Source of the DNA: Flavobacteriaceae bacterium | GTDB lineage: Bacteria > Bacteroidota > Bacteroidia > Flavobacteriales > Flavobacteriaceae | Assembly: GCA_014075215.1 (NCBI GenBank) | Contig: CP046177.1 | Location: 496,001 to 560,000, forward strand | Length of the DNA stretch: 64,000 bases | Direction: 5' to 3' | Shown here: in pieces, positions 37,203-45,726 of the stretch | Position numbering within the stretch: the stretch's first letter is position 1 | Layout: every line of letters begins with the position of its first letter | The notes under the pieces: generated by a model | Database searches by the model: none | What the model was told of the DNA's origin: nothing | What the model saw: the letters and a program-made list of their open reading frames with translations, nothing else | Position numbers and translations under genes: made by a program

Positions 37203-37985
37203 ATGGGATATGTAAAAATACCTTTTCTAATACTTTGGCGGTTTTGGTTTTACTTTCTAATATTTGTAACCGTATTGTTAATGACTCCTGTTTTATTGAT
37301 AGTAACAGCCAGGGAACGTTATTATATTGCCTTTTGGAAACTGATAAGAATTTGGGCTTTTTTCTTGATATATGCTATGGGCTTCAGGCTAAAAATTAGT
37401 GAAGAACAAAAATTAGATCACAACCAGAGTTACATGTTTTGTCCAAATCACGCATCTTTAATGGATCCTTTTGTATTAATTGCCATTTCTAAAAATCCGA
37501 TTGTTTTTATCGGAAAGAAAGAACTGGTAAAGGTTCCCGTTTTTGGATTTTTTTATAAAAAGGTAGTCATTATAGTAGATAGAAGTAGTTATACCAGTAG
37601 AAAAAAGGTATACGAGAGGGCTAAAAAAAAGTTAAAAAACGGTGTGAGTATGGGCATCTTTCCTGAAGGATTGGTGCCCGAAATGGATGTCATTTTAAGC
37701 CCGTTTAAAAAAGGGGCTTTCAATTTGGCGATAGAACATCAAATACCCATTGTGCCTCAAACATATTATGATTGTAAGCGTCTTTTTTCCTGGGACATTT
37801 TAAAAGGAGGAATGGGAACGCTTAGGGTAAAACAACACCATTTCATTGAAACAAAAAACAGGGATATTTCTGAAGCAGATTCTCTGAAAGACCAGGTATT
37901 TGATGTGATTTATAATGAATTATATAATGATGAGTTATATATGAAAAATACGGACCACTACAATGAAAAAAAGAGCAATTCATGA
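37203..37985 (+). CDS. 1-acyl-sn-glycerol-3-phosphate acyltransferase-like
   Basis: The 260-residue protein has two N-terminal hydrophobic segments (about 8-30 and 45-62) and the acyltransferase motifs NHASLMDP (HX4D, near residue 81), a GKKEL block, and FPEG near 155. This suits PlsC, which makes phosphatidic acid, though related acyltransferases share these motifs. The C-terminal tail is Lys- and Asn-rich. Single gene, followed by the candidate small RNA. Confidence 0.9.
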   Translation: MGYVKIPFLILWRFWFYFLIFVTVLLMTPVLLIVTARERYYIAFWKLIRIWAFFLIYAMGFRLKISEEQKLDHNQSYMFCPNHASLMDPFVLIAISKNPIVFIGKKELVKVPVFGFFYKKVVIIVDRSSYTSRKKVYERAKKKLKNGVSMGIFPEGLVPEMDVILSPFKKGAFNLAIEHQIPIVPQTYYDCKRLFSWDILKGGMGTLRVKQHHFIETKNRDISEADSLKDQVFDVIYNELYNDELYMKNTDHYNEKKSNS

Positions 37986-38045
37986 TAACCAAAAAATATT
38001 GCTTTATCTAGGTCTTTAAAAAAAATCAGTATTAAAAAAAAAAAA

Positions 38046-38077
38046 TTTGTTTATATAGAAAAAAATAATTATCTTTG
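38046..38077 (+). promoter_or_regulatory. Promoter of candidate small RNA
   Basis: TTTG at 38046-38049 and TATCTTTG at 38070-38077 with a 20-base spacer: a full match to the Bacteroidota housekeeping promoter. No ORF follows. Confidence 0.7.
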
Positions 38078-38082
38078 TCAAA

Positions 38083-38180
38083 CTGAACATGCTTTAGTGG
38101 TTTTGTTCGGTAATTTATAATCTTATTTTAGGGGGTAAGTTTATTAAATTTCCTCGAACCTCTCGGTTCGAGGTTTTTTT
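38083..38180 (+). ncRNA. Candidate small RNA of about 100 nt
   Basis: The promoter at 38046-38077 is followed by about 70 bases without a coding frame and then a very strong terminator: 9-bp stem CCTCGAACC/GGTTCGAGG at 38152-38173, TCTC loop, seven T. Inside, CTGAAC near 38083 can pair with GTTCGG near 38105. It could be a free small RNA, or an orphaned leader whose gene was replaced by the transposons that follow. Confidence 0.55.
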
Positions 38181-38231
38181 ATGGTCAATTTTTAAGGATC
38201 AAGCAAAAAAGAGATCAAGATGAATTGAGAT

Positions 38232-38438
38232 TGCGGTTATAACTATACTGTTGAACAAAAATCAACAACAAAACCCGACTCTATGAAAAGACAAGCATTA
38301 CAATTGTATTTAGAGGGTTTAGGGTTTCGGTCAATAGGCAGGTTATTACAAGTAAGCCACGTATCCGTTTATAATTGGATAAAATCATTTGGTTCTAAAC
38401 CGGATAATCTGAGAAGCGATAATGCCATCTTCGCATAA
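38232..38438 (+). pseudogene. IS1-family transposase, N-terminal fragment
   Basis: The frame encodes the end of an InsA-type zinc ribbon (DCGYNYTV) and a following HTH (ALQLYLEGLGFRSIGRLLQV, then SHVSVYNWIKSFG). An upstream stop removes the first zinc-binding residues, and the reading ends at NLRSDNAIFA, just before the left end of the ISAon1-type element. The catalytic half is missing on both sides. Confidence 0.8.
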
Positions 38439-38516
38439 TGTGAGTAAAGATTGGATCAATCTCAAAAGTTGTGTGTGAATTTAAAATAGTATTGTGATCT
38501 TTGTAAAAAAAGGAGG

Positions 38517-38867
38517 TTGGATACTTATATAGATTTACTAAAATTAATTTTACCAGAGTTGTTAGTTGAACATTTTGATTTGTCAAAACATAGTGTTGAA
38601 AATGAAGTGATGCATTTGTATTTTGAAGAACGTAACATAGTTCCCAAAGAAGAATCAGAACGTATCTTGATAGCTCACGGATTTCATAAAGAGCTTACCA
38701 TTCAAGACTTTCCATTACGAGGCAACACAGTATATCTTCACATTAAACGTCGTAGATGGTTAGATAGGAAGACCAAACAAATTGTACAAAGAGATTGGAA
38801 TTTAGTAGCACAGGGGACTCGAATGACAGAGCAGTTCGCTGCTTTTTTAAAAGAAATTAGTAGATAG
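38517..38867 (+). CDS. ISAon1-type transposase, N-terminal protein
   Basis: The 116-residue product matches the short first ORF of this Bacteroidota transposase family (LLKLILPELLVEHFDL, IQDFPLRGNTVYLHIKRRRW, QGTRMTEQFAAFLKEISR), presumed DNA-binding. Its 3' end overlaps the second ORF by about 15 bases in another frame, so either ribosomal slippage or separate initiation joins the two functions. Confidence 0.8.
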   Translation: MDTYIDLLKLILPELLVEHFDLSKHSVENEVMHLYFEERNIVPKEESERILIAHGFHKELTIQDFPLRGNTVYLHIKRRRWLDRKTKQIVQRDWNLVAQGTRMTEQFAAFLKEISR

Positions 38868-39843
38868 AGAAACCAGTGATTGTAGAACTATAGGTAGATT
38901 TTACGGAGTTGATGGTAAAAAACTTGGACGTCAATATCGTGATTATTTAAGTGAGTTTAAACAATGGAAACAAAAAAAACATGCTAAAGAGTGGCATGTT
39001 TTTCCTGAAAATATAGGTGCTTATTTATCTATTGATGAAACAGCATTGTCTAAAGGAGAACTCTACACCATTATTACCAATAAAAAAGCCAAAGGTAAAA
39101 AAGGAGCTATTGTAGGGGTTTTTGCAGGCACTAAGATAGAACCCATTATAGAACAGTTACTTAAAATATCCTCTAAAAAAAGAAACAAAGTCAAAGAAAT
39201 TACACTAGATATGGCGAACTCTATGAAAAATATAGCCAAAACATGTTTCCCTAAGGCCATACAAGTAACTGATAGATTCCATGTGCAAAAACTAGCTCTA
39301 GAAGCGCTACAAGATATTAGAATAAAACATCGATGGAATGCAATAGACCTAGAAAATGACCTAATCAAGTTAGCAAAAACAAAAGGTAAAGAGTATCAAC
39401 CTGAGATATTTGACAATGGGGACACTAGAAAACAACTCTTAGCTAGAAGTAGATATTTACTCTATAAATCTCCTGAAAAATGGACACAAAATCAATATCT
39501 AAGAAGCAAAATACTTTTTGAAAAATATCCTGATATTCAAAAGGCTTTTAACTTAAATCAGAGCCTTAGAAATATATTCAATACAGCTAAATCAATACAA
39601 ATTGCATATACAAAACTAGCACATTGGTATAATGATGTAGAAAAATCTGGTTTTAAAGCTTTTAATACAATAGCAAATACAATTTCTATAAATTATCGGT
39701 CAATACTCAATTATTTTATCAATCGGAGTACAAATGCTTCTGCTGAATCTTTTAATGCTAAGATTAAAGCCTTTAGAGCGCAGTTTAGAGGTGTTAAAAA
39801 TGTAGAATTCTTCCTGTTCAGATTAACACAAATTTTTGCCTAA
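38851..39843 (+). CDS. ISAon1-type transposase, catalytic protein
   Basis: About 330 codons open from 38851 without an early ATG; the first ATG-started piece begins at 39046. The product has a DDE core with Asp in LSIDETALSKGELYTII, Asp in QVTDRFHVQKLALEAL, and a late Glu in SAESFNAKIKAFRAQFRG, a layout like ISL3-type enzymes. The lack of a start supports expression by frameshifting from the first ORF. The frame is intact, so the element may be active. Confidence 0.8.
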   Translation, partial: KKLVDRETSDCRTIGRFYGVDGKKLGRQYRDYLSEFKQWKQKKHAKEWHVFPENIGAYLSIDETALSKGELYTIITNKKAKGKKGAIVGVFAGTKIEPIIEQLLKISSKKRNKVKEITLDMANSMKNIAKTCFPKAIQVTDRFHVQKLALEALQDIRIKHRWNAIDLENDLIKLAKTKGKEYQPEIFDNGDTRKQLLARSRYLLYKSPEKWTQNQYLRSKILFEKYPDIQKAFNLNQSLRNIFNTAKSIQIAYTKLAHWYNDVEKSGFKAFNTIANTISINYRSILNYFINRSTNASAESFNAKIKAFRAQFRGVKNVEFFLFRLTQIFA

Positions 39844-39994
39844 AACACAACAATTAGTCTTGATCCTAAAGATTTTGCTTCTTCATAGTTGATTTTTTAA
39901 AATCATCATTCACTATTAAAAACGTTCTTTCGATTTCTAACTTCATATAAATGGCCTGATTTTAGCACTTATAGGTTTTGACGTTATTACAAGT

Positions 39995-40060
39995 GAACTC
40001 AATTTTTGAGTGAAAGCAAAACGGCAATTTTTAGCCAATTGAAAAAGTTCAAATGAGTTC
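39995..40060. repeat. Inverted-repeat element, family A, short form
   Basis: The 66-bp unit starts GAACTCAATTTTTGAG and ends AAAAAGTTCAAATGAGTTC. The right arm matches family A closely, while the middle of the full copies is missing. It lies just upstream of porZ, and the porZ promoter begins 12 bases later. The rest of 39872-39994 holds nothing recognised. Confidence 0.65.
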
Positions 40061-40097
40061 ATAATAAATAAATATATTTGATACCTAGATTTATTAC

Positions 40098-42422
40098 ATG
40101 AAAAAAGGTACTTTTTTTTTAGTTCTGTTCTTAACAACACTACTCAATGCACAGATAGATTACAGTAATTCCTGGGAAGATTTTTTTTCATATAACAACG
40201 TAAAGGATTTAGTAAAAAACAACAATACTATTTATGCGTTATCAGATAATGGCATATTTACTTATAACACAGCGACTCAAGAAATTAGAAAATTATCTTC
40301 GGTACAAGGGTTATCGGGAGAAACAACTTCTGCAATACATTACAATGAATCGTTTAACCGGTTGGTGATCGGATATGAAAATGGGTTGATAGAAGTGGTA
40401 GATGCAAACGGAACCATAAATATATCGGCAGATATTGTAAACTTTAATCAATCAGGAGCAAAACGGATCAATCACATATCGGAATATAATAATAAATTAT
40501 ACCTCTCAACACCCTTTGCAATAGTGGTATATGACATTAAAAGATTGGAATTCGGAGATACTTATTTTATCGGAAATAATTCAACTTCCATTAAAATAAA
40601 TGAAACTATTGTGTATAACAACAGGATATATGCAGCAACAGAAGTAGGGATTTTTAGTGCTGATATCACAAACCCTAATTTGATTGATTTTAATAATTGG
40701 CAGCAAATTTTTTCAGGAAACTACACACATATAGCTAGTTTTAATAGCAGGTTATTTACAGTTCAGAACACCTCTGTTTATCAAATTTTGGGAGGAAATC
40801 TCAATGTAGTCAGAAATTACCCTAATACTGTTAAGGGGTTTAAAAGCTCTGCTACAAACTTAGCCGTTGCTTTTACAAATGCAGTATCTGTTTTAGACGT
40901 GAACTTAAATCAAATACTATTTGCCGGTGCGACTACCATGTTTGATTATACGTTAAACAATGCTTTGGCAACAGATAATATCTTATTATTAGGAACGAAT
41001 GAGTTTGGAATTCTTTCAGCTAATTTCTCAAGCGTAAATAATTTTACTGAAATTCACCCCGAAGGCCCTTTGACAAACGATGTGTTTTCAATAGAAGCCA
41101 ATAATAACAATTTATGGGTGGTTTACGGAGGCTATAGAATAGATTTTTCTCCAACTGCAGAGAGAAAAGGATTTAGCCGTTGTACCGGGACAGAATGGAT
41201 AACCGTGAATTATTCGCCTGCTCAGCCTTTTCCGGATTTGGTAGACATTACATCTGATCCGTCAAACCCGAATAAGGTTTTTATTAGCGCATTTAATGAC
41301 ACTCAGAACGTAGACAATATTAGTACAGCCGGATTAATTGTTGTAGAAGATACAATGGTTACTCAGTTTTACAATCATATAAACAGCGGATTGGAAGATA
41401 TTGCATTCATCAATCCGAACAGAGCAACGATAAGAGTGAGCGGATCTGTATTTGACAGGCAGGGAAATCTCTGGATGACAAATATTGGTGTTCAGCAGGA
41501 ATTAAAAAAGTTATCCTCCGGAGGAACCTGGTCAGGGGTTGATATAAGTAGTATTAAAGAGTCTAACTCGTTTGGATTAACCGAAATAATTGTGGATAGA
41601 AATAATAGTATCTGGATGGGATCTCGTAAAGACGGAGCCCTTGTGTTTAATGAAAACGGGAATAGAATACGTGCATTAACGACACAAGCAACAAGGGGAA
41701 GTTTACCCGATGATAATGTAAGAACTTTGGCTGTGGACGGAAGTAACCGAATTTGGATAGGAACCCTTTCCGGATTGGTTGTTTTTAACAATGCAAGTGG
41801 TCTTTTTGATGCGGATATTTATGATGCCGCCCCTGTAATTATTTTAGATGATGGAATCCCCAGAAGATTATTAGGAGATCAAACCGTAAACTCTATAGTT
41901 GTGGATGGAGCCGATAACAAGTGGTTTGGTACGGATAACGGAGGTGTGATCTATACCAATCCAAACGGGCAAACGACATTGGCTAATTTTAGTACACAAA
42001 ACTCCCCTTTACCTTCCAATAAAATTGTAAAAATATCGGCAGATGATACGAATGGAAAAGTATACTTTGCAACCGATAAAGGAATTGTTGCCTATAAAAG
42101 TAATGTGGCTCCTTTTGGAGATACGCTGGGAGCCGTTTATGCATACCCGAATCCTGCGCTAAAAAATCATGCAACGGTTACTATTGACGGGAGAAACGGT
42201 ACGCATTTACCCAGAGGCACAAATGTAAAAATCTTAGATATTTCAGGAAATTTAATCTATGAAACCAATGTTGTAGAAGGGCAACAGTTGCAAGGAGGAA
42301 AAGTAGTTTGGGATAAAAAAAATTTAGCCGGGAAAAGTGTAGCCTCAGGCATTTATGTAGTGCTACTGTCTAATGACGATGCTACGGAAACATCGGTAAC
42401 TAAAATTGCTATTGTGAATTAA
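40098..42422 (+). CDS. porZ: Type IX secretion system protein PorZ
   Basis: PorZ is a surface component of the type IX attachment complex that helps deliver anionic lipopolysaccharide to cargo. The 774-residue product has a signal peptide (about 1-20), two long sections of propeller repeats (TYNTATQEIRKLSSVQGLSG early; GSNRIWIGTLSGLVVFNN and ADNKWFGTDNGGVIY late), and a C-terminal T9SS sorting domain (YAYPNPALKNHATVTI to the end). recO follows, with its ATG overlapping the porZ stop; this order is common in Flavobacteriia. TATATTTG at 40073-40080 is a likely -7 element. Confidence 0.92.
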   Translation: MKKGTFFLVLFLTTLLNAQIDYSNSWEDFFSYNNVKDLVKNNNTIYALSDNGIFTYNTATQEIRKLSSVQGLSGETTSAIHYNESFNRLVIGYENGLIEVVDANGTINISADIVNFNQSGAKRINHISEYNNKLYLSTPFAIVVYDIKRLEFGDTYFIGNNSTSIKINETIVYNNRIYAATEVGIFSADITNPNLIDFNNWQQIFSGNYTHIASFNSRLFTVQNTSVYQILGGNLNVVRNYPNTVKGFKSSATNLAVAFTNAVSVLDVNLNQILFAGATTMFDYTLNNALATDNILLLGTNEFGILSANFSSVNNFTEIHPEGPLTNDVFSIEANNNNLWVVYGGYRIDFSPTAERKGFSRCTGTEWITVNYSPAQPFPDLVDITSDPSNPNKVFISAFNDTQNVDNISTAGLIVVEDTMVTQFYNHINSGLEDIAFINPNRATIRVSGSVFDRQGNLWMTNIGVQQELKKLSSGGTWSGVDISSIKESNSFGLTEIIVDRNNSIWMGSRKDGALVFNENGNRIRALTTQATRGSLPDDNVRTLAVDGSNRIWIGTLSGLVVFNNASGLFDADIYDAAPVIILDDGIPRRLLGDQTVNSIVVDGADNKWFGTDNGGVIYTNPNGQTTLANFSTQNSPLPSNKIVKISADDTNGKVYFATDKGIVAYKSNVAPFGDTLGAVYAYPNPALKNHATVTIDGRNGTHLPRGTNVKILDISGNLIYETNVVEGQQLQGGKVVWDKKNLAGKSVASGIYVVLLSNDDATETSVTKIAIVN

Positions 42423-43144
42423 TGAGCATCATTACTACAAAGGCAATTGTAATGAATGCAATAAAATATAGCGATACAAGCCTTATTGCAAAACTTTATA
42501 CGGAGTCCAACGGATTGAAATCATATCTGATCAGAGGAGTTTTAAAAGCTAAAAAAGGAACACTAAAACCGGCGTATTTTCAACCATTTACACAACTTAA
42601 GATCACAGCTACCCACAATACAAAAGGAAAGTTGAACAGTATTAGGGAAGCACATATTCTATACCCGAATACAACCATATATAAAAGTGTCACAAAACAA
42701 TCGATTGTACTTTTTCTATCCGAAATTTTAGGAAGCTGTATCCGGGAAGAAGAAGTCAACAAACCTTTGTATCACTATTTGGAAAATGCTATTTCCAAAC
42801 TGGACAGCAATGATAAAATGGCTAATTTTCACCTGCTTTTTTTACTAAACCTTACCCGGTTCATTGGTTTCTACCCGGAACTTTCAAATATTCATAAAAA
42901 AGCTTTTAATCTGATTGAAGGAGTTTTTACAGATATCACGGAAGGACAGGATATGGTTACAGGTGAGCAGCTAAGTCAATTTAAAAAACTATTAGGCATA
43001 GATTTTGATAATGTAGAAAGCATGCTATTTCGAAAAAGTGAAAGGCAGCAGATTTTACAGATTATAATTAGATATTTTGAATTACATTTGGACGGGTTTA
43101 AAAAACCAAAATCGTTAACCATTTTAGAAGCAGTATTCAGTTGA
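42422..43144 (+). CDS. recO: DNA repair protein RecO
   Basis: RecO loads RecA onto SSB-coated single-stranded DNA and anneals complementary strands in the RecFOR pathway. The 240-residue product has the N-terminal OB fold (TTKAIVMNAIKYSDTSLIAKLYTE, then GLKSYLIRGV) and a helical C-terminal domain. The zinc cysteines of some RecO proteins are absent, as is usual in Flavobacteriia. It overlaps porZ at its start (TAATG) and the receptor gene at its end (TGATG). Confidence 0.93.
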   Translation: MSIITTKAIVMNAIKYSDTSLIAKLYTESNGLKSYLIRGVLKAKKGTLKPAYFQPFTQLKITATHNTKGKLNSIREAHILYPNTTIYKSVTKQSIVLFLSEILGSCIREEEVNKPLYHYLENAISKLDSNDKMANFHLLFLLNLTRFIGFYPELSNIHKKAFNLIEGVFTDITEGQDMVTGEQLSQFKKLLGIDFDNVESMLFRKSERQQILQIIIRYFELHLDGFKKPKSLTILEAVFS

Positions 43145-45615
43145 TGAGATTAGTAGTTTGCATTATACTATTTTTTCTATTTTGTCTATCCGCATACGGC
43201 CAAAAAGTGAGAGTGGCAGATAACGAAACAGGAAAGCCGGTTTATAATGTTATTGTTTTTAACAAATCCGAAACTTTTAGTGCCACTACAAATAAAAAAG
43301 GAGAAGTAGATATTTCTGCTCTAAAAAAAAATGAAATAGTTATATTTTCCCATGTCTCTTATGCCATTTTTAAGAGCACAAAATCCAATATCGTTAAGCA
43401 AAAAAATATTGTTTATTTAGCGAAAGAATCAGAACAATTAAATGAAATTGTTTTATCTGTTTTTAAAAGCAAAAATAAAGCTACCCGAATTGCAGAACAG
43501 ACGGCGGTATTAACAAAAGGAGAAATCCGGAGAGTATCGCCTCAAACATCGGCAGACCTGTTAGCTGCGGTTCCTGGGGTTAGGGTTCAAAAATCGCAAT
43601 TAGGAGGAGGAAGCCCTGTTTTAAGAGGGATGGAATCTAATCGGGTTCTATTGGTTGTAGACGGAGTTAGAATGAATAATGCTATTTACAGAAAAGGACA
43701 CCTGCAAAACTCCATAACCGTTTCACCCAACCAATTAGACAGAACAGAGATTGTATTTGGGCCATCGTCTGTTATATACGGTTCCGATGCTTTGGGTGGA
43801 GTTATTCATTATTATACAAAAACTCCCGGAATCTCTGAAGATGAAGTTGTAAACAGCAGTTTTTTTTCCAGGTATTCGTCTGTAAATAATGAAATAACCA
43901 CAAATGTTTCTGCAGAACTTAGCTTCAAAAAATGGGGTTCTTTTACAAGTATCAGTTATAGTGATTTCGGAGATTTAAAAATGGGTAAAAACCATTCACA
44001 TGGTTTCCCAAACTGGGGTAAGGTATTTGAATATTCACAAAATACAAATAGTTTTTACAGTGCTGCGCCAACTGTAAATGCAAACCCCGACCTTCAAAGA
44101 AATACGGGGTATCGTCAAACAGATGTTCTTCAAAAATTTTACATTCCGCTACGCAAAGATGTAGATGTAAAAGTGAATCTTCAATACGGGACTTCATCAA
44201 ATATTCCAAGATTTGATCGGTTAACAGAAATCGCCTCGGGAACTTTAAAGTTTGCAGAATGGTATTATGGCGCTCAGGAAAGATTACTATTGTCTTCACA
44301 ATTACATGTTATTCCTCATAAAAAGTGGATAAAAGAAGGAACAGTTACAGTAGCTTACCAGCATATAAAAGAGCCTAGAATTCAACGGAGATTTAATAGC
44401 TTAGACAGAAGCTACAGAAAAGAGCAAGTAGCTATATTCAGTATAAACGGAGATTTTTTAGTGCCTTTGACAAAAGACAATAATCGGAATTTAACATATG
44501 GTTTCGAGTTGGCATATAACGATGTAAATTCTGATGCTTTTGGCAGGACCTTGCAGGTTTCCGGAAATGAAATTTTAGGTTTTTCAAATACTTTTAATGT
44601 ACAATCGCGCTATCCGGACGGGGGAAGTAACTATACAAGTATAGCAACCTACTTAGGATACAGGCAAGATGTTAGCAAAAATACTACTTTAAATACCGGA
44701 ATTAGATTTACGCATACGCACTTGGAAGCCAAATGGATGGATCAATCATTTATTATGCTGCCTCAAACAAACATTAGCATAGATAATTCGGCGGTTACGG
44801 CAACATTGGGATATGTATACAAACCAAGTAAAAACTGGCAATTTAACAGTGTACTGTCTTCCGGATTTCGATCTCCTAATATAGACGATATTGGCCGGGT
44901 AAGAGAAAAGAACGGAAATGTTACTGTGCCCAATATCTATCTTAAGCCTGAGTTTGCTTATAATGCCGAAATTGGAATTCAAAAATATTTTAATGATAAG
45001 AAGTTTAGAATTGGCGGGAATGTGTATTATACGTTATTGGACAATTACATCATCAGAGATCGGTATATTTTGAATGGAAATACTACTATTATATATGATG
45101 GAGAAGTAGGAAATATAGTGGCAAATCAGAATCGAAAAACAGCTTTTGTCACGGGTTTTACAACAAGTTTTCAAGGGAAAATTTCCTCGGCTTTTAATGC
45201 ATCAGGATCCGTCACATATACAAAAGGAAGAACGTATGATACTGATGAACCATTATCATCGATCCCTCCGTTATTTGGCCGGTTTGATGTAAATTTTAAA
45301 CACCACCATTTGGAGTTTGGCACCAACCTGCGTTTTAATGCTAAAAAAGATATATCGGACTTCAACATTTCGGAAGGGATTGATAATCATGATCTAACCC
45401 CCGTCACAAATGAAACAGCCACTAATGATTTAGATAAATATTACGGGTCTCCCGCTTGGATTTCTGTTGGATTAAACAGCAGATATATTGTAAATGCTAA
45501 TTGGACTTTTCAAGGATTGATAAGTAATCTTTTCGACCAACATTACAGAGAATTTGCTTCGGGAATTTCCGCTCCCGGAAGAAATTTTTCATTTTCTGTT
45601 ATCGCTACTTTTTAA
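43144..45615 (+). CDS. TonB-dependent outer-membrane receptor, haem/haemoglobin-receptor-like
   Basis: The 823-residue protein has a signal peptide (about 1-20), a CarboxypepD_reg-like domain (about 22-95), a plug domain (SPQTSADLLAAVPGVRVQK, GGSPVLRGMESNRVLLVVDG, SSVIYGSDALGGVIHYYTK) and a 22-strand-type barrel ending in a Phe. The plug pattern with RMNNAIYRKGHLQNSITV is like receptors for haem or haemoglobin, so such a substrate is likely but not proven. The ATG at 43144 overlaps the recO stop (TGATG). Confidence 0.9.
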   Translation: MRLVVCIILFFLFCLSAYGQKVRVADNETGKPVYNVIVFNKSETFSATTNKKGEVDISALKKNEIVIFSHVSYAIFKSTKSNIVKQKNIVYLAKESEQLNEIVLSVFKSKNKATRIAEQTAVLTKGEIRRVSPQTSADLLAAVPGVRVQKSQLGGGSPVLRGMESNRVLLVVDGVRMNNAIYRKGHLQNSITVSPNQLDRTEIVFGPSSVIYGSDALGGVIHYYTKTPGISEDEVVNSSFFSRYSSVNNEITTNVSAELSFKKWGSFTSISYSDFGDLKMGKNHSHGFPNWGKVFEYSQNTNSFYSAAPTVNANPDLQRNTGYRQTDVLQKFYIPLRKDVDVKVNLQYGTSSNIPRFDRLTEIASGTLKFAEWYYGAQERLLLSSQLHVIPHKKWIKEGTVTVAYQHIKEPRIQRRFNSLDRSYRKEQVAIFSINGDFLVPLTKDNNRNLTYGFELAYNDVNSDAFGRTLQVSGNEILGFSNTFNVQSRYPDGGSNYTSIATYLGYRQDVSKNTTLNTGIRFTHTHLEAKWMDQSFIMLPQTNISIDNSAVTATLGYVYKPSKNWQFNSVLSSGFRSPNIDDIGRVREKNGNVTVPNIYLKPEFAYNAEIGIQKYFNDKKFRIGGNVYYTLLDNYIIRDRYILNGNTTIIYDGEVGNIVANQNRKTAFVTGFTTSFQGKISSAFNASGSVTYTKGRTYDTDEPLSSIPPLFGRFDVNFKHHHLEFGTNLRFNAKKDISDFNISEGIDNHDLTPVTNETATNDLDKYYGSPAWISVGLNSRYIVNANWTFQGLISNLFDQHYREFASGISAPGRNFSFSVIATF

Positions 45616-45620
45616 TTTGA

Positions 45621-45720
45621 AGAGACCTTCGGAGCATTGATCTGACACAATTGCAACACTCGAAGAAATTTTTCAGCAATAAATACCCCAACAGTTGCTT
45701 TAAATCGGAAAAAATAATAA
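45621..45720. repeat. Inverted-repeat element, family B, diverged left half
   Basis: GAGACCTTCGGAGCATTGAT followed by a CACTCGAAGAAATTTTTCAG stretch resembles the left half of family B with many changes; the right arm is absent. It lies between the convergent receptor and molybdenum enzyme genes. Confidence 0.55.
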
Positions 45721-45726
45721 ATAAGC

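Larger units (their letters stand above)
38448..39871 (+). mobile_element. ISAon1-type insertion sequence
   Basis: The ends are marked by related inverted sequences: AAGATTGGATCAATCTCAAA near 38448, with a TTGTGTGT block after it, against the inverse of ACACAACAATTAGTCTTGATC ending near 39871 (written split here: ACACAACAATTAG, TCTTGATCCTAAAG). The two overlapping ORFs inside are the usual pair. Exact ends are uncertain by a few bases, and no target duplication was found. It appears to have landed in, or next to, the IS1 remnant. Confidence 0.65.
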
